From Loxodes magnus (lineage: Eukaryota > Ciliophora > Karyorelictea > Loxodida > Loxodidae): a DNA stretch of 64,000 nt. The notes below the pieces were generated by a model. The model saw only the letters and a list, made by a program, of their open reading frames with translations, was not told the origin of the DNA and made no database searches. The position numbers were made by a program, and so were the translations under genes. The stretch spans positions 248,001 through 312,000 of the forward strand of contig CAMPDV010000113.1 in assembly GCA_946699065.1 (NCBI GenBank). Direction: 5' to 3'. Shown one piece after another: positions 27,179 through 39,011 of the stretch. Position 1 is the stretch's first letter. Each line of letters begins with the position of its first letter.

Positions 27179-30100
27179 TGAAATAAAGCTTGGTGTAATA
27201 ATTTTGTATCTTAGTCTAATTTATATAAATAAACTAAGATAAAGGTATTAATCTTAAATAATCTAAACTAGGTATAATCTAGATTTTAAATGATAAATAA
27301 AAAGCATAATTAATAATTTAAATCACTAATATTTAATAATGTATCTTCATATTAGCAAGGAAATGCTTACAATTCTAAATGTAAGTGGATAATAAAATTT
27401 GAGAGCAAAATGGTTTCATTAAATAATCTTGATTAATATAACTATTTAAGTATTTTTAATAAAGATACTTAGCATACTCTTATAACAATAAAGAAATATA
27501 AAAGGCTATTATACACTGACTTTAATTAATTCTGCTGTTGTTTATTATTTTGATTATGATATATAATGATAGGTTTTATTATTTTCATCCTAATAAAAAA
27601 TAAAGGAATTTCAATTAAGTAAAGATAACTATTTATTAAACAAGAAAAGATCTAACTAAGTATTTTAAAATAATAGATATAATTAGTTATACTTAACATA
27701 AAATCTAAATTTTCTAGTTAAAGTTATTAAGAAAGAAATGTATAATAAGTTGCTTTAATAACTTAATAACTATTAAGATATAATACTTTTATCATATTTA
27801 AGTTATAATTCCTTCTAACTTTATAACTAATTTCAATTATTTAAAGAGTCTTTCTATTTAATTATTTATCTAACCATTCAGTTATTATCAAGAAAGCCTT
27901 CTTAGTTAGACATTATAAGTTAATTTATTTCTAAAGCTCTTGATGAAGATCATAATTTGCAGATAATTCTATTTATGTAAAATCATTCAGAAATAAGTTA
28001 AATATTTTTAATTTAGATATCTAAATTTTAAAGTTTAGCTATTAAAGCAAAAGTATATCATAAGGAAAAATTATTATATAAGCAATCTTTTTTAAAATAA
28101 AACTAAATTGAATGCTAAATAACTACTAACTAAAATATCTAGATTTCAAATAATTTACTTACAAGTATTTATACCTTCCTCTCATTTTAATTATTCATCT
28201 TAGATATCAAAGGTGCTTACCACTTCAAATTCAAACCTTTCATTTTAATCATTAAGATGCTATACATTATCAATTATTCAATTAATATCAAAAAACTATA
28301 AATACATCCAAGTAAGTACTAGATGTCTATATTAAAAGTTAAACATTTAAGATGGTAGCAATATTCATTTACATTTATAATCCTATTTAAAGTTTATGCT
28401 TTGTTATACCTTTTGTATATAAATTTATTAAACAAGAACTTAATTAAAGTTTATAAATAGAAATCAATCATTCAACGTAACTTTCAATCATACTATTGTC
28501 TATTGTTATTTTACGAGTCAAATTAAATTTACAACTCTTTAATTATATTAAAGCAAGGTATATATCTAATTATACATATATCAAGCATATAATAACTTTA
28601 AAATATGAAACTATTCATTTTTAACTAGTCAAAGGTTATTTTCAAATTAATACAACTTAGATTTTATTAAGAAAGATTTATTTAAGAAATTATATAACAA
28701 TATCAGTTTTATTATTTAAGCAGATACTTCTCGCATAGCATTAAGAACATGTGGGAAATTATAAATATTATGATAGAAGCTACACAGACTTGTAAATAAC
28801 TATTTTTTCTCTATGTTCCTAATATGAGACTTCTACTTAGTTTTAAAATATTTTATCTTGCAAGTTAACACAATGTCTGCTTTCTTTTCCTTATTGTTCT
28901 ACCTTAATTTTACCTTAACTTTATGCTTAACTTAATTAATCTTTCTTGCATGTGTTTCTCTTTTTTTTCTAGCGACAAAATAGTTAAGCTTTAATATTAT
29001 TATTTAGCACTTAATTGATTCTCATAGCTCTCCTAATTCTCCTAATTCTCATAATTCTCATAGCTCTCATACTAAGCATTCTTAGTAAATTTAGAATTAA
29101 TGATGCTTTGCTTTATTAATTAGTATTTCTTTAGTTTTTTGCTAGTTTAATATATTTTTATGCTATACTCATTTAGTTTTTATGCTTATCTTTTCTAAGT
29201 TAAACTTAGAGAATTTACTAAGCTAGAAACTTTTATTTTCTAAAGGTTGTTAATAAATAACTTACTCTGGTTTTTATTTATTCTTGGCGTATAGAAGCAA
29301 TACTTCTTAAATATGTTGTCTTGCTATACCTTTATATATGGTGCTGGCTAATTACTAGTACCTATTTACCCTTTTTAGCAACTGCCTCCAGTTAAGTCAT
29401 TTAAGATTAGATTAGAGCTAATTTTTACTTATTTCCCTGAGTTTACTTCTCCTTAAGTCTCATCTTCATCTTCTTGAATAGATTGGGAATAATCAGAATA
29501 AAGTAATTGGCTTTTTCTTTATTACGGACCTGACGATATGTTTTGCATGGTTGGCTTTAAATTATAAAGATGAAATAAAATATTTTAAATTAAAGTATTT
29601 CTAAACTTTAAGTTTATTAAAGCTTCGCTTTTTTTACACTATTATTTTATTAGCTCTGCTTATTATTTTTATTCTAAATACTCATTTCAAGTTATGCTTT
29701 CTTAGAAATTCCTCTTCATTGTATAAAAATGATATAGCAATAAGTATTTTAAACTTGCATTAAGATTAATGTACTTTTACATCTATACGGAATTAAAAAC
29801 AGGTTGTGTTTTTAAATTTAGTTAAACGATGTAGAGTAATAAACTAATGGTTAGAGTAAATATAGCAAAGATTTTATCTTTTTAATTTTTAGTTAATTTA
29901 AATATAGCTGTGAAAATAGCCATTTAAGGATTAATTAACTCCAGCTACATAAAAGTTAAAAATATTAAATTATTCTTAAAAATAAATTAAAATAAGCCTT
30001 TCAAATAATGTTGATAGATGTAATTTTTCTAACTTAACAAAATTAAAATTTATAGATACATGAAATCTCACTGTGTTAGTTTAATTGTATATATAGTGTG

Positions 30101-31345
30101 TTTGAAGTAATTTAATGCTTTACCCTCTAAAGTATCAATAAGAATTAATAAAGAATAACTTTGAAAGATATAATATACTCTACTTGCTATATAATGCATT
30201 GCTAAAATATTGAGAAGCTTTAATGTAAATTTTATTAGATTTGACTCATTTTATTGTATAAGTTTATTTTCTTAATACTTTACAATTTTTATTGAGCATT
30301 CATTTAGCAATATAGATGCAAATTCCTTTTTTCTAGGCTATAAAATTTTATGAATAATAGCATTTTCTAAATTTTCTGACTATAAAATGTAAAATAAATA
30401 AAAGATTAAGCACAATTAACAGAAACAAATTATTTAGATACTAAAAGAATGGGGATTTTATCTCATACTTTTAGATAATTAAAAATAATAAATTTTATTA
30501 TTTTCCTTAAAGTTAATTGATATAGCAAAATAAAGTAGCTTAAGGAAACCATCTATCTATAATGAAAGCATATAATACTTTTACTTATCTAAATTCATTA
30601 GTTTATTAAGGTTTTAGTCTAATAAAATAATTTTATTAACGTAATGATTGTTATGGTATGAGCATAGTGTACATTAATATAAATATTGCTTAGTATGCTA
30701 GATGATTTATTTAATCTAGCACTAAATTATAATGAGATAAGAATAATTAAATAATAACTTTGTGCTTTAATAATAATATGATGCTTAGAGTTATCTATAT
30801 TAGTAATAAATATTTATTTCCTAAATTACTATAATTAATTATTTATTTATCTCAAATACTGCATATTATGATGAATACGCTATCATTATTTCTGCATTTA
30901 TAACTTACTAAAAATTACTTATATACATTTCCTAAATCAAGTAAAATCAACTCACTAATCATGAGAAATTAAAGGAAATTTATTAGACTTAGGGTATTTA
31001 AGTATGTCTTTTTATCATAAAGCATGCTTATCAAATTTTGAGATTAAGACTTTTATTTAATCTAATTTTCTTGATTATCTCATAATTTTCTAATTTAAGC
31101 CAATCAAAAAGTAAAATAATATTAGTAATGTTTTCATAAATTAATATTATAAATTTTATATTACATTTGTTACTGTTAAAAAACAGAATAAAACAAGCTT
31201 CAATTTAGCAATTCTGAGTAAAAGTTTGAAAATTCCAAAATTAAAAAATGCTGTATATAATTATAAGCTAATATGTATACCTTATTATAAGATAGTTAAA
31301 AACTAATAAAACTTAGTAGTTAAATTAGTAATCAAGTATTCAATT
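27179..31345 (+). repeat. Satellite unit 6 with Bf half (array edge)
   Basis: The A half (27179-29433) resembles unit 1. The B half is replaced by the flanking type Bf (29434-31345), as at 1-1930. The unit ends at a terminal hairpin and an ORF1-type remnant. It is also the outer part of the left palindrome arm. Confidence 0.85.
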
Positions 31346-31360
31346 TAAATCAATTGGATT

Positions 31361-31390
31361 ATAGAGCGCATAGCACTCTTGCAGCTCTTT
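31361..31390 (-). other. Short terminal hairpin with compensatory change
   Basis: On the minus strand: AAAGAGCTGCA ... TGCGCTCTATAATC. The stem is AGAGC-(T)-GCA paired with TGC-GCTCT. Other copies have GCG/CGC at the inner three pairs, so both sides changed together. The loop is shorter than in the other copies. Confidence 0.6.
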
Positions 31391-31731
31391 AAATTAATTT
31401 TATTTAATGTCGAAAAATTAAATTTTATGGATCTTTCTATCCTTCTTTTCTCTTCCTGCGGTAAATCCTTATAGTTTTTCCTTCCAAAGCATAGGATGCA
31501 ATATGCGATTACGGGTACGTCTTTCCCTGACCTATCATGACGAAGGTTTTCTCCTGACATTCAGAGTTCTCCAGCTTGTCGAATCTTTCTTCTCTTGTTA
31601 TTGGTTTCTCTTTCTACAATTTATCCTCCGTCCGCGCTCATCTTTTAGTTGCCTTGCTGGGTCTTCAAGCAGCATCCGAAGGAAAGAGCTTTCCACCCTA
31701 TTTAAAATATATATAATAAATAAAGATGATT
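31391..31731 (-). pseudogene. ORF1-type zinc-knuckle remnant, left arm
   Basis: The minus strand encodes a short protein (frame 31560-31345) with CILCFGRKNYKDL followed by a Lys/Arg/Glu-rich helix. This resembles the CCHC knuckle and following helix of the ORF1 proteins elsewhere in the window, but the His and last Cys positions are Asn and Leu. It sits between two terminal hairpins (31361 and 31732), so it reads as a short element with its own 3' hairpin. Its twin is at 39896-40232. The assignment rests on resemblance only. Confidence 0.4.
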
Positions 31732-31768
31732 ATAGAGCGTGTAGTATCTCGTTGGCACGCAGATCTTT
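31732..31768 (-). other. Terminal hairpin of element X, left arm
   Basis: Minus-strand AAAGATCTGCGTGCC ... CACGCTCTATAATC followed by an ATCTTTATTTATTA tail. It marks the 3' end of the composite element X; the twin is at 39855-39891. Confidence 0.55.
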
Positions 31769-31811
31769 CAATATTAATATTTAATTTACAAAAATTTATT
31801 TCTTGTTAAGA

Positions 31812-32549
31812 AAATGGAAAGTAAGTAAAAGAAAATTGAAGCGAAGAAAGTCAGGAACTTGCACAAAGACAAATATAAGAACTAACTGACCCTGACTCTC
31901 CTCCATCGACAAAAGGAAAACGCCTTTAATGGAACACTGAGCAGCAAGAATTTGATAAAATCGAATAGCTAAGTTTGACTTATGAAGAAAAATTTCTAAA
32001 AGAAGGATGAGGTAATATTTAATCTACCGGAAAAGATAAGGGAACTCTTAAATAAAATTGAAGAACTTTATTAGGAAACCAACTGCTTATGGAACCAATT
32101 GTTACAAAGTCAATAGTGACTAAAGAACAGCTCTGATATAATCTTAATCTAGTTCGAACAAAGTTGATGGATATTCAATAAGATTAATAAACATAGAACA
32201 AATAGAATTAATAAGAATAAAAATAATAATAGAACCTAATAACTAGAATAGAAAAGATAGAGAATCATTTATACCCGGAATCCAAGTCTAAAATCATCAA
32301 ATATACAATATGCTGATTCTGCCACTCAAAGAACCATTTATTGAAACCTGCCAAAGCTTTAAGCAACTAAAGAGAAAGGAAAACTAAATAACATGAAGAG
32401 AACTTACAAGACTATATGAACTCCTAATGGAGTATACAAGAATAAGATTTTCAACGGATCAAGGAGATTATCATAGTGGCTATTTCCCACGTAAAAAATT
32501 TGGTCGTGTTTCCATCACGTTAAAAAATTGGCAGCGAGAACCTGGTTCA
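31812..32549 (+). mobile_element. Y retroelement (Y1), left-arm copy, 3' part lost
   Basis: ORF1-only element starting at an A-run and ATGGAAAGTAAG (ATG at 31814). With TAA/TAG as Gln it gives a basic N-terminus, a helical middle and a knuckle near 32311 (C-x2-C...H), then RELTRLYELLMEY and a basic tail. The in-frame TGA in the knuckle and the one before RELTRLY both fall where homologues have Trp. At least one frameshift lies between the ATG and the knuckle and another inside the knuckle. The inverted-repeat junction at 32549 cuts off the 3' end that the right-arm copy (39012-39811) still has. Confidence 0.7.
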
Positions 32550-33178
32550 AAAATAGAAACCTCACTGATAAAGTAGAAAAATTAGAAAAACTAATAACGT
32601 CTTTACTTGAGAAACAATATTAATAATCATAAGAAATAGAAAACAAATTAGAACAAAGAATTCTTTAAATTTAATAATAAATTAAGGTAACTCCATTTTC
32701 GTTTTAACAGAATTAATCAGATCCTATGGAAATAGAAAATGAAGCCTCAAATTAAAATAAACAGTAAACGTTTATTTAAAATAAGTAGTAAATTTAAATT
32801 AAATAAGTGTTACAGGAATAATAGTTTAAAAGAAGAATAAAATGCTACGTGTGCAATAAATAACACCAATGAAAATACTGCTACTAACTAAGCGAAATTT
32901 AAAGAAAGAATAAATAAGATATTTTTAGAAAACTATTTAGGATATATCCAACATAAAGCGGAAAAATTTATAAAATTTTTTTCAAAAATTCAAATCTTAA
33001 TCCTTGGATAAATAATTAGGACTACATGCAAGATGAAAACTATTCAGAATATTAAAGGATGGTGCGCTAATGAAGTGCTACACCGCCTAACTAAGCCTAG
33101 TAGAAATTCAAGACAAACTAATGGAGATAAGCTGATAGAATAGGTCAGATGGCTGACTACTAAGGCGTTAACAAAGCT
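32550..33178 (+). pseudogene. ORF1 protein fragment: coiled coil + CCHC
   Basis: With TAA/TAG as Gln one frame runs from 32564 to a TGA at 33071-33073 (about 169 codons). In order: a coiled coil (VEKLEKLITSLLEKQ and on), a Gln-rich linker, a zinc knuckle at 32843-32881 with spacing C-x2-C-x3-H-x4-C, then KQDIFRKLFRIY and a basic tail. One internal TGA lies in the knuckle (HQ-TGA-KYC); the related knuckle at 35472 has TGG there. The 5' end is missing at the inverted-repeat junction. After the stop come ~100 bases of higher G+C with GTCAGATGGCTGAC, able to form a small hairpin, and a TTTAAC-rich tail. By family this is the nucleic-acid-binding ORF1 protein of a non-LTR retroelement. Confidence 0.7.
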
Positions 33179-34489
33179 TTTTAACTTTAACTTTAATTAA
33201 GATTTTTTCATCAATTCATCGTTCTTATCGTTTAAATAATAAATTTAAAAAAATGTAAAAATCAATATATTAAAAGAGAAACTCTTTATACATCTAAAAA
33301 TTAAATTTAATATATCGTTTAGACTAAAAATCATAAATAGTAAAATTACAATAAAAGTTAAATCTTCTTAATATTTTAAATAAAATAGTTAATCTATGAT
33401 ATATATGATTAAGAGGAAAGATTTTAATTTTAGAATATTTGACTAATATAAAAAAAGATCCTTGCATTTAAGTGATAATAAAGAAGCCTAAAATAAAATT
33501 TAATTTTTATCTTAATTGGAAATAAAAAATTTAATATCTTTAGTTTTATAGCAACATTATGCTTTAGATAGATAAAATAAAAATTAATTTCCCTTATTTC
33601 TTAAAATAGTTTAAACTAATGAATATAATAATCTACAAATGCCCTTAGTTAAATAAATTTAATATAACTCATTAAAACATTAAATTAATAGAAGATTTTC
33701 TAATTTACAAATGAGGGATACTTTTAAAATGTATTTTATGCATATAATCAAATATATAAAAATAATGTAAGAGCGTAATATGATTCATCAGTTTAAAAAA
33801 TAAAAATATTATAAGGTATATATTATAAATATTCTTTCCTAAACTTTTTATTTAAAAATTATTAATAGTGCTAATATCTTATATCCTTGATTCTATAAGT
33901 AAATTACTCATCCTTCAAATATTTTTAATACAACGCTTGTAAAATAGATTATTTATAACTATAGAAAATTTTTATTATATATCCCTAAAATCTAATAAAT
34001 CAAATAAAAATTTAAAAAATAAAAATTAGAATATAAAAGTGTAAAAAAGAAGATAGGTAAAAAATCAAATTTTAAATTTAAGATCATCGTCAAATTACTT
34101 AAAAATAAAAAACAAAATTATATAAGAAATATAATTTAAGCCAAAATAACTTTGCAATCCAGATAAAATTTTAATATAAGATAATTTTATAAGAGGGATA
34201 TATCATTATGTTTATTTTTATAAAGAAGAAGTTAATTTATAATGCTTTTTTCCCTTCCTTCTAATTTATAAAACTATTTGAAATATTTAAAAAATATTTA
34301 TTATCGAATTCTTTTTTTATTATTTTTTAAACTATTTTAATAAAATTTCGTAAAATTTTCTTTATGTTTTGTTATTTTTTATTATATTAAAAAAATTAAA
34401 TAATTGATAGATTGTTTCACCACAATATTTACTTCTTTATTTTTATTTTTTTATCTTTTCTTTCATAAGAAATTATTTTTCTTCTTTCT
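33179..34489. other. A+T-rich stretch, no gene seen
   Basis: Very A+T-rich, with long A and T runs. I found no domain in any frame under the standard or ciliate code, no tandem repeat and no match to the satellite units. Confidence 0.6.
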
Positions 34490-35020
34490 AAAGTGAAGCG
34501 AAATTTTTCTTTAATTTTTAGTCTAAACTTCTTCTTTTTTCTGATCCTAAGTTATATTTTAAAATGGAAGTTAAAAATTAAATTATAAAGCAGAAATTTA
34601 ATATTTATATTCAGATTTTGTGATAATTTTTCTTTTTCAATTTTTAGTACTTTGGTAAGTCTTTTTTATATCATACTAAAAATTTAACGAAAAAAATAAA
34701 ATGCAAAAATGTTTGAAATATAAAGAGGTAAAAAAATTAAATTAAATTAGAATAAATATAGATCATGAATTTTCTTAGATTATTCAGTTCAAAATAAATA
34801 AAAATAATTTAAATTTCAGTAACTAATAAAAGCTTGAATGTAATATTTATAATTAAAAATTATAAATATTTTATCTATTGAAAAAATTACTAAGGTGGAT
34901 AAAAACATTAAATCACAGAAATTTATTTGTATTAATATAATTAAAAGTTAAATAAAAAGAAATTAATTTTGATTATACAAGATATAAAATTATAAAAATA
35001 TTTTTAATTCGCAATTTTTT
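34490..35020 (+). repeat. A+T-rich repeat, inverted copy at right window edge
   Basis: Matches 63511-64000 in inverted orientation with a few indels: AAGTGAAGCGAAATTTTTC here against GAAAAATTTCGCTTCACTT at the far end. Similarity stops near 35020, where the ORF1 element begins. No gene was recognised. Confidence 0.75.
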
Positions 35021-35800
35021 TTATTTTTTTTTACAAAATCTAAGAAATATAATCGAAGGAAGCTTACATATAATCGGTGCAGCAAAGAGTATCAAATATT
35101 TAATATGAATTAAAATTACAAAGAAAAAGAATAGAAAAACTAGAAGAAATGCTAGAAAAAATGATTGAATAATTAGATCTATAATTCTCCTCTTTAGAAG
35201 AATCACTAAGTAATAATCTAAAATAGTAATTAAATTGAAATAAATTGATAAATAATTTAACAAAATCCCTAAAATATTCCAATTTCATTTTTCTAAATTT
35301 GAATAACAAATAAAGTAACTTAACAAATAAAGGAACTTAAAAAAGTAAGAATAATAGCAAGCAATAATCTAAAAATAATTGGATTAGTAACCAAGTATCC
35401 CAATGGAATTCGAATCGGAATTCTAATAATAAAAAACAAAGTAGATTAAATTCTATCGGAGAAAAATACGGTGCTACACATGTTAAAGGAACCACTGCTG
35501 GTGAAATTGCTGAAAGAAACCAGAAATTGAAAGAACTAATAAGAATAAAATCCTAGAAGAACTATTTCGCTTTGACAAACAAGGACAGGATAAATTTACA
35601 GAAAGAAATTCTATAACTCAAAAGCTAACGACTCTAATAAAGGGAGAAGAAACCTGTAGGACAATTGGATTTCAGGAAGGAGACAAGGATGGCGGACTAG
35701 TGAAGTTCTACGACATCCTTTAGTTTAGGAGGGAGCAGAAGAAAATGGAAGATATCTGTAAATTTCTCTCTAAAAAATATAAACTTTAATTTTTCTATTT
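35021..35800 (+). pseudogene. ORF1-type element, C-x2-C-x3-H-x4-C subfamily
   Basis: With TAA/TAG as Gln: a coiled coil from about 35120 (EKLEEMLEKMIEQL), an Asn/Gln/Ser-rich linker, then after one frameshift near 35465 a zinc knuckle at 35472-35510 (CYTCQRNHC-W-x-N-C). A C-terminal domain follows containing NKILEELFRF, NSITQKL and GGLVKFYDILQF. Two TGA codons sit in or beside the knuckle. The end reads AAACTTTAATTTTT, like the 3' ends at about 56165 and 57885. A second, inverted copy of the family faces it at 36240-36950. It resembles 32550-33178 in knuckle spacing. Confidence 0.65.
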
Positions 35801-36239
35801 TTAGATCAATGAAATTTTCTATTATTTAAAACATTTTTGAAATGATATCCAATGAGTCCACCAATAAAAAGACAAATAGAAAAATTAAATTGCTATGCCG
35901 CGTTAAAGTAATAAGTTATTGTAACTAGTAGCTTTCTTGAATTTGTAAAAGCCTACTTAAAATGACAATTCAGCAATATAAATAAGCTAAGTAAATAACA
36001 GAAAAAAAAATTTAGAGAAATTAAGAAAGTTTTAAGAAGGTATAGTTCTATTTACTTAATATGTCTTGTTGAGATAAATTTTGCTATAATTATATAATCA
36101 TTAAAAATGTGTTTTAGATTAATAATGTAAAAATTTGATGAAATTTTTAAGTTAAAAATATTTTTAATCTAGAAACAGAAAATAGAAGCCTAAAAATGGT
36201 AATATATTTTAAATATTTATTGTTAAATAAAAAGATAAA
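35801..36239. other. Spacer between convergent ORF1 copies
   Basis: A+T-rich, about 440 bases. No gene or repeat recognised. Confidence 0.5.
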
Positions 36240-36950
36240 ACTAACTTTATAGTCTTAGAGAAGAGCTTCATAGTTAATTACTATTTGTTCCCGCTCTCTT
36301 CAAAAATAAAGTATGTTGTAAAATTTCATTAATTCGCTATCTTTGTCCCCTAAAAATCCATTTATCCTTCTAGTTTCTTTTCCAATTGTTTTTCTATTCG
36401 TTGACACTTGAGTTACAGAATTTCCTTTCTGTATATTTATCCTGTTCTTGTTGGTGAAAAGCAGAAAAATTCTTATTATATAAATTATTTTTAACTCTTT
36501 CAATTTAAATTTTCTTTCAACATTTTTTTCATCAGTGATTCTTCAAACATATATAGCAACGGATTTTTCACCAACAGAAACCGTTCCCATTCACACTCCA
36601 TCATTGATATTAAAATTCGATTTACATTGAAAACTTAATTATTAATCTTAAACTTTTAAATTACTATTTATTATTATTTTTACTTTCCTTACAGTTCTTT
36701 TACTTTTTATCAAAATTTAGAAAAGAGAAATTGAAACATTTGAGGAATTTCATTAAATTATTTATCGACATCTTCCATTTTAAATACTATTTATGATTAA
36801 ATCTTATTAAAGTTTCTTCCATAGATATAAATTATAGTTCTATATATTCAAGCTGCTTTTCTTGCATTTTTTATAGTTTTTCTATCCTTTATCTTTGCTA
36901 TTTTAATTTTATTATATATTAGTTAATTGTTGTTGCCCGGATTATGCGTA
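36240..36950 (-). pseudogene. ORF1-type element, inverted relative of 35021-35800
   Basis: On the minus strand the C-terminal part aligns with the copy at 35 kb: GNSVTQ here against RNSITQ there, GKET against GEET, and ELMKFYNILYF against GLVKFYDILQF. Upstream the nucleotide similarity continues through the coiled-coil part (to about 36950). The knuckle is not intact. The two copies look roughly 70-75% identical, point toward each other and are separated by ~440 bases. Confidence 0.6.
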
Positions 36951-37375
36951 AATTTTCTTAAATTATTTTCTTAAATTATTGACGCTTTTATTTAGTTAGA
37001 TTATTATTCTTATTTTAATGAATGAGCCCATAGAGAGAACTATTTCTTAAATATCATTTTTTATGCTTTAATAATAAATTTCTCTCTATTTATTTTTCTT
37101 ATTAATAAAGAATTTATAATTTTCATTGTAACTAGATTTATAATTATCTGAGAGTTACTTTTATAATATTTATTTTTATAATATTTTAATTGTAATTATT
37201 TTATTTAAGAAATTAATTTAACTTAATTAAAGTTTTTTAGCATCAATGAAGGTTAATTCTATTATGCTTTATGTAAGAAATTGTTTTTATTTAGTTATAA
37301 AGTCTCTTATTTATTATATTTTCATTGATCTTTCTGTTAATTAACTTGACTATGTAAATAAACTTTTTATTATTA
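36951..37375. other. A+T-rich stretch, no gene seen
   Basis: No domain or repeat recognised. It ends where element X begins at ATAAATAGGGAGTAGC. Confidence 0.5.
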
Positions 37376-37652
37376 GATAAATAAATAGGGAGTAGCAATC
37401 CTTCAACTGACATTGACTTAAGATCTGGTGCCAGGAAGTACCCATGAGCGAAGAACCGAACAAGAATCTTGGTAGGATCCAAAAGAGAAAACAAAGAGGG
37501 AAGAGGCATCAAGTAATGCTATTGATGAAAAATGCCAGATATTAAGGTCTCTTAGGAAGCATTCCGATCACGCCCTATAGAAGACGAGACTCGCAAAGGA
37601 TATTAGCACTGTGGAATATTTCAGAAAAAAATTAATTTTAATAATCTTTATT

Positions 37653-37690
37653 AAAGAGCTGCGCGCTTTTGAGGAGCTACGTGCTCTCTA
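37653..37690 (+). other. Terminal hairpin, X copy 1 part 1
   Basis: AAAGAGCTGCGCGC ... TACGTGCTCTCTAATC. The stem AGAGC-(T)-GCG pairs with CGT-GCTCT, with a G-T wobble replacing a G-C pair. Confidence 0.6.
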
Positions 37691-37696
37691 ATCTTA
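37684..37696 (+). repeat. Target-site duplication of Y2, left
   Basis: CTCTCTAATCTTA, repeated exactly at 38643-38655. The uninterrupted site is at 48521-48533 in X copy 2. Confidence 0.8.
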
Positions 37697-38642
37697 ATAA
37701 TAATAATACTTTTAATTTGATATTTTCTGTTTTAGAGATTTTCAACCCGTCAGGAGGACAGCAGTTCATGCTCCCTGCTGTTAAATATAAAAGTGGTCAA
37801 CCAATTTTAGCAAGGTTGGGAACTTGGTTTTCTCAAGGTTTTCCTTCCTTTTACTTGATTTGGTTTCATCTTGATCTTGTATATTGATCCATCCGGATTA
37901 CAAAACATTCTTTTCATTCTTGCTTCTTCTTTTTTTGCTCTTTTATCCAATCATTTCTTTATTTCTATTAACACTTCCGATAAAAATGTCATACACTTCC
38001 ACAGCAGAAACATTTCTTTTTTATTTTGAATTATTTTCCTTGTTGGATTTGTTCTTTTTAGGCTTCGATTTCCATTTTTATAGCTCCAGTTTCGCTTTAA
38101 TCTTTCTTCAAAATTTACAATTTCTCTTCTAATTTTCCGAGTCCGTTATACGGTTCAGTCTGCAGTCTGTTTCTAAAGCTAATTTTAGGATTAACTATTA
38201 TAATTTTGTGATATGTTTCAAAAGGTGCTTAGCTCTCTTTCCTAGGGCATGAATCTTGATTCTATTCCTTCTGCTAGGTTAAGTTTTTGCATTAGCTTCT
38301 CATTGTCCAATCTTATCTTTTTAACCTCTTCCTGGAGGTTTAGTACAACTATAATGAACTGTTCCATGTTCACTGGCTAGAAGGGTTGAACTCTGAGACC
38401 TCCTGGTGTAAAGCAGATTTCGCAAGCTTTCTAGGCTTCTCCTCCTTATTAGAATAAGTCCATGAGTGCTTTTCCGAGTCTATTTCCGTTCTTCATAGTT
38501 CTATTATATTCCAGGTTGCTAAGATTATTTAGAAAAGGGTTAAGGTTAAGTGTAAGAAGACTGCTCGAGATTTGCATCTGACTTCCTCTCCTTCTTCGAG
38601 AATAGGTATCGAAACCCTTTTTGAAGCTTTCCATTTTTTTTA
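37697..38642 (-). mobile_element. Y retroelement Y2 (ORF1-only), full length
   Basis: 946 bases on the minus strand between 13 bp duplications. The 5' end is an A-run then ATGGAAAGC (ATG at 38634); the 3' end is a TATTATTATTA tail. With TAA/TAG as Gln the ATG frame gives a basic N-terminus, a coiled coil (LQEEVKKIRLDNEKLMQKL) and, near the end, RMFCNPDGSIYKIKMKP. The zinc knuckle at 37971-38012 is complete (C-x2-C-x4-H-x4-C, with TGA as the residue before His) but lies in a neighbouring frame, so two frameshifts flank it. The GSIYK motif matches the Y-family tail at 56 kb (GRIFR). No endonuclease or reverse transcriptase fits in the element. Confidence 0.75.
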
Positions 38643-38655
38643 CTCTCTAATCTTA
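38643..38655 (+). repeat. Target-site duplication of Y2, right
   Basis: Exact copy of 37684-37696. Confidence 0.8.
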
Positions 38656-39011
38656 TATATTTATTTATTATTTTTTTAAATAATATAAAATATGGATTTT
38701 GACCGTGGTCGGTAGAACCAGAGATAATCTGATGTAGTTCATACTGCATTCCAAGTAATCTCGCACTAGATGCTACTACGGGGAAAGATGGACAAGCTCG
38801 AAAGAGACAAACCTAACTTTCACGAGGGTTCTTTCTATCAATATGAAAGTTTAACTGACAGATATTCTAATATCATTAACTAATAATTTTATTTGAATCC
38901 TATTCAAGAAGACTGGAGCATTTGATTCAAGATTCGAGAATAATTTTTAATAAGTAGATTCCATATATTGAGAAGCTGACGTGACTCATTGGACTATTAG
39001 AATTTTAACAA
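38643..39011 (+). mobile_element. Composite element X, copy 1, part 2
   Basis: Continues X after the Y2 insertion and aligns with 48521-48877, including ACTAGATGCTA, GGACAAGCTCG, AGAGACAA and GAGAAGCTGACGTGA. The first half is unusually G+C-rich for this window and rich in small inverted repeats, so it may derive from a structured RNA; I could not identify which. It is interrupted by Y1 at AATTTTAACAA. Confidence 0.6.

Larger units (their letters stand above)
27179..32549 (+). repeat. Left arm of 5.37 kb inverted repeat
   Basis: Pairs with 39074-44444 (coordinates sum to 71623). The arms hold a satellite A half, a Bf half, two terminal hairpins, a zinc-knuckle remnant and part of a Y retroelement. 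They look about 99% identical; differences are single bases, such as GGGTCTTC near 31660 against GGGCCTTC in the other arm. The arm ends abruptly inside the Y element, at AGAACCTGGTT. Confidence 0.93.
37376..37696 (+). mobile_element. Composite element X, copy 1, part 1
   Basis: About 320 non-coding bases of moderate G+C, alignable with 48210-48533: ACTGACATTGACTTAAG, ATCTTGGTAGGA and GAGCATTCCGATCA occur in the same order. It ends in a terminal hairpin (37653-37690). In copy 2 the same segment follows an open frame (47476-48143), so it may be that element's 3' untranslated region. A Y element (37697-38642) interrupts it just after the hairpin. Confidence 0.6.

Noticed and set aside
35021-35309. 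Minus-strand Leu/Ile/Phe-rich frames resembling transmembrane proteins
   Set aside because: Antisense of the coiled-coil part of the ORF1 element at 35 kb; no signal peptide or family resemblance.
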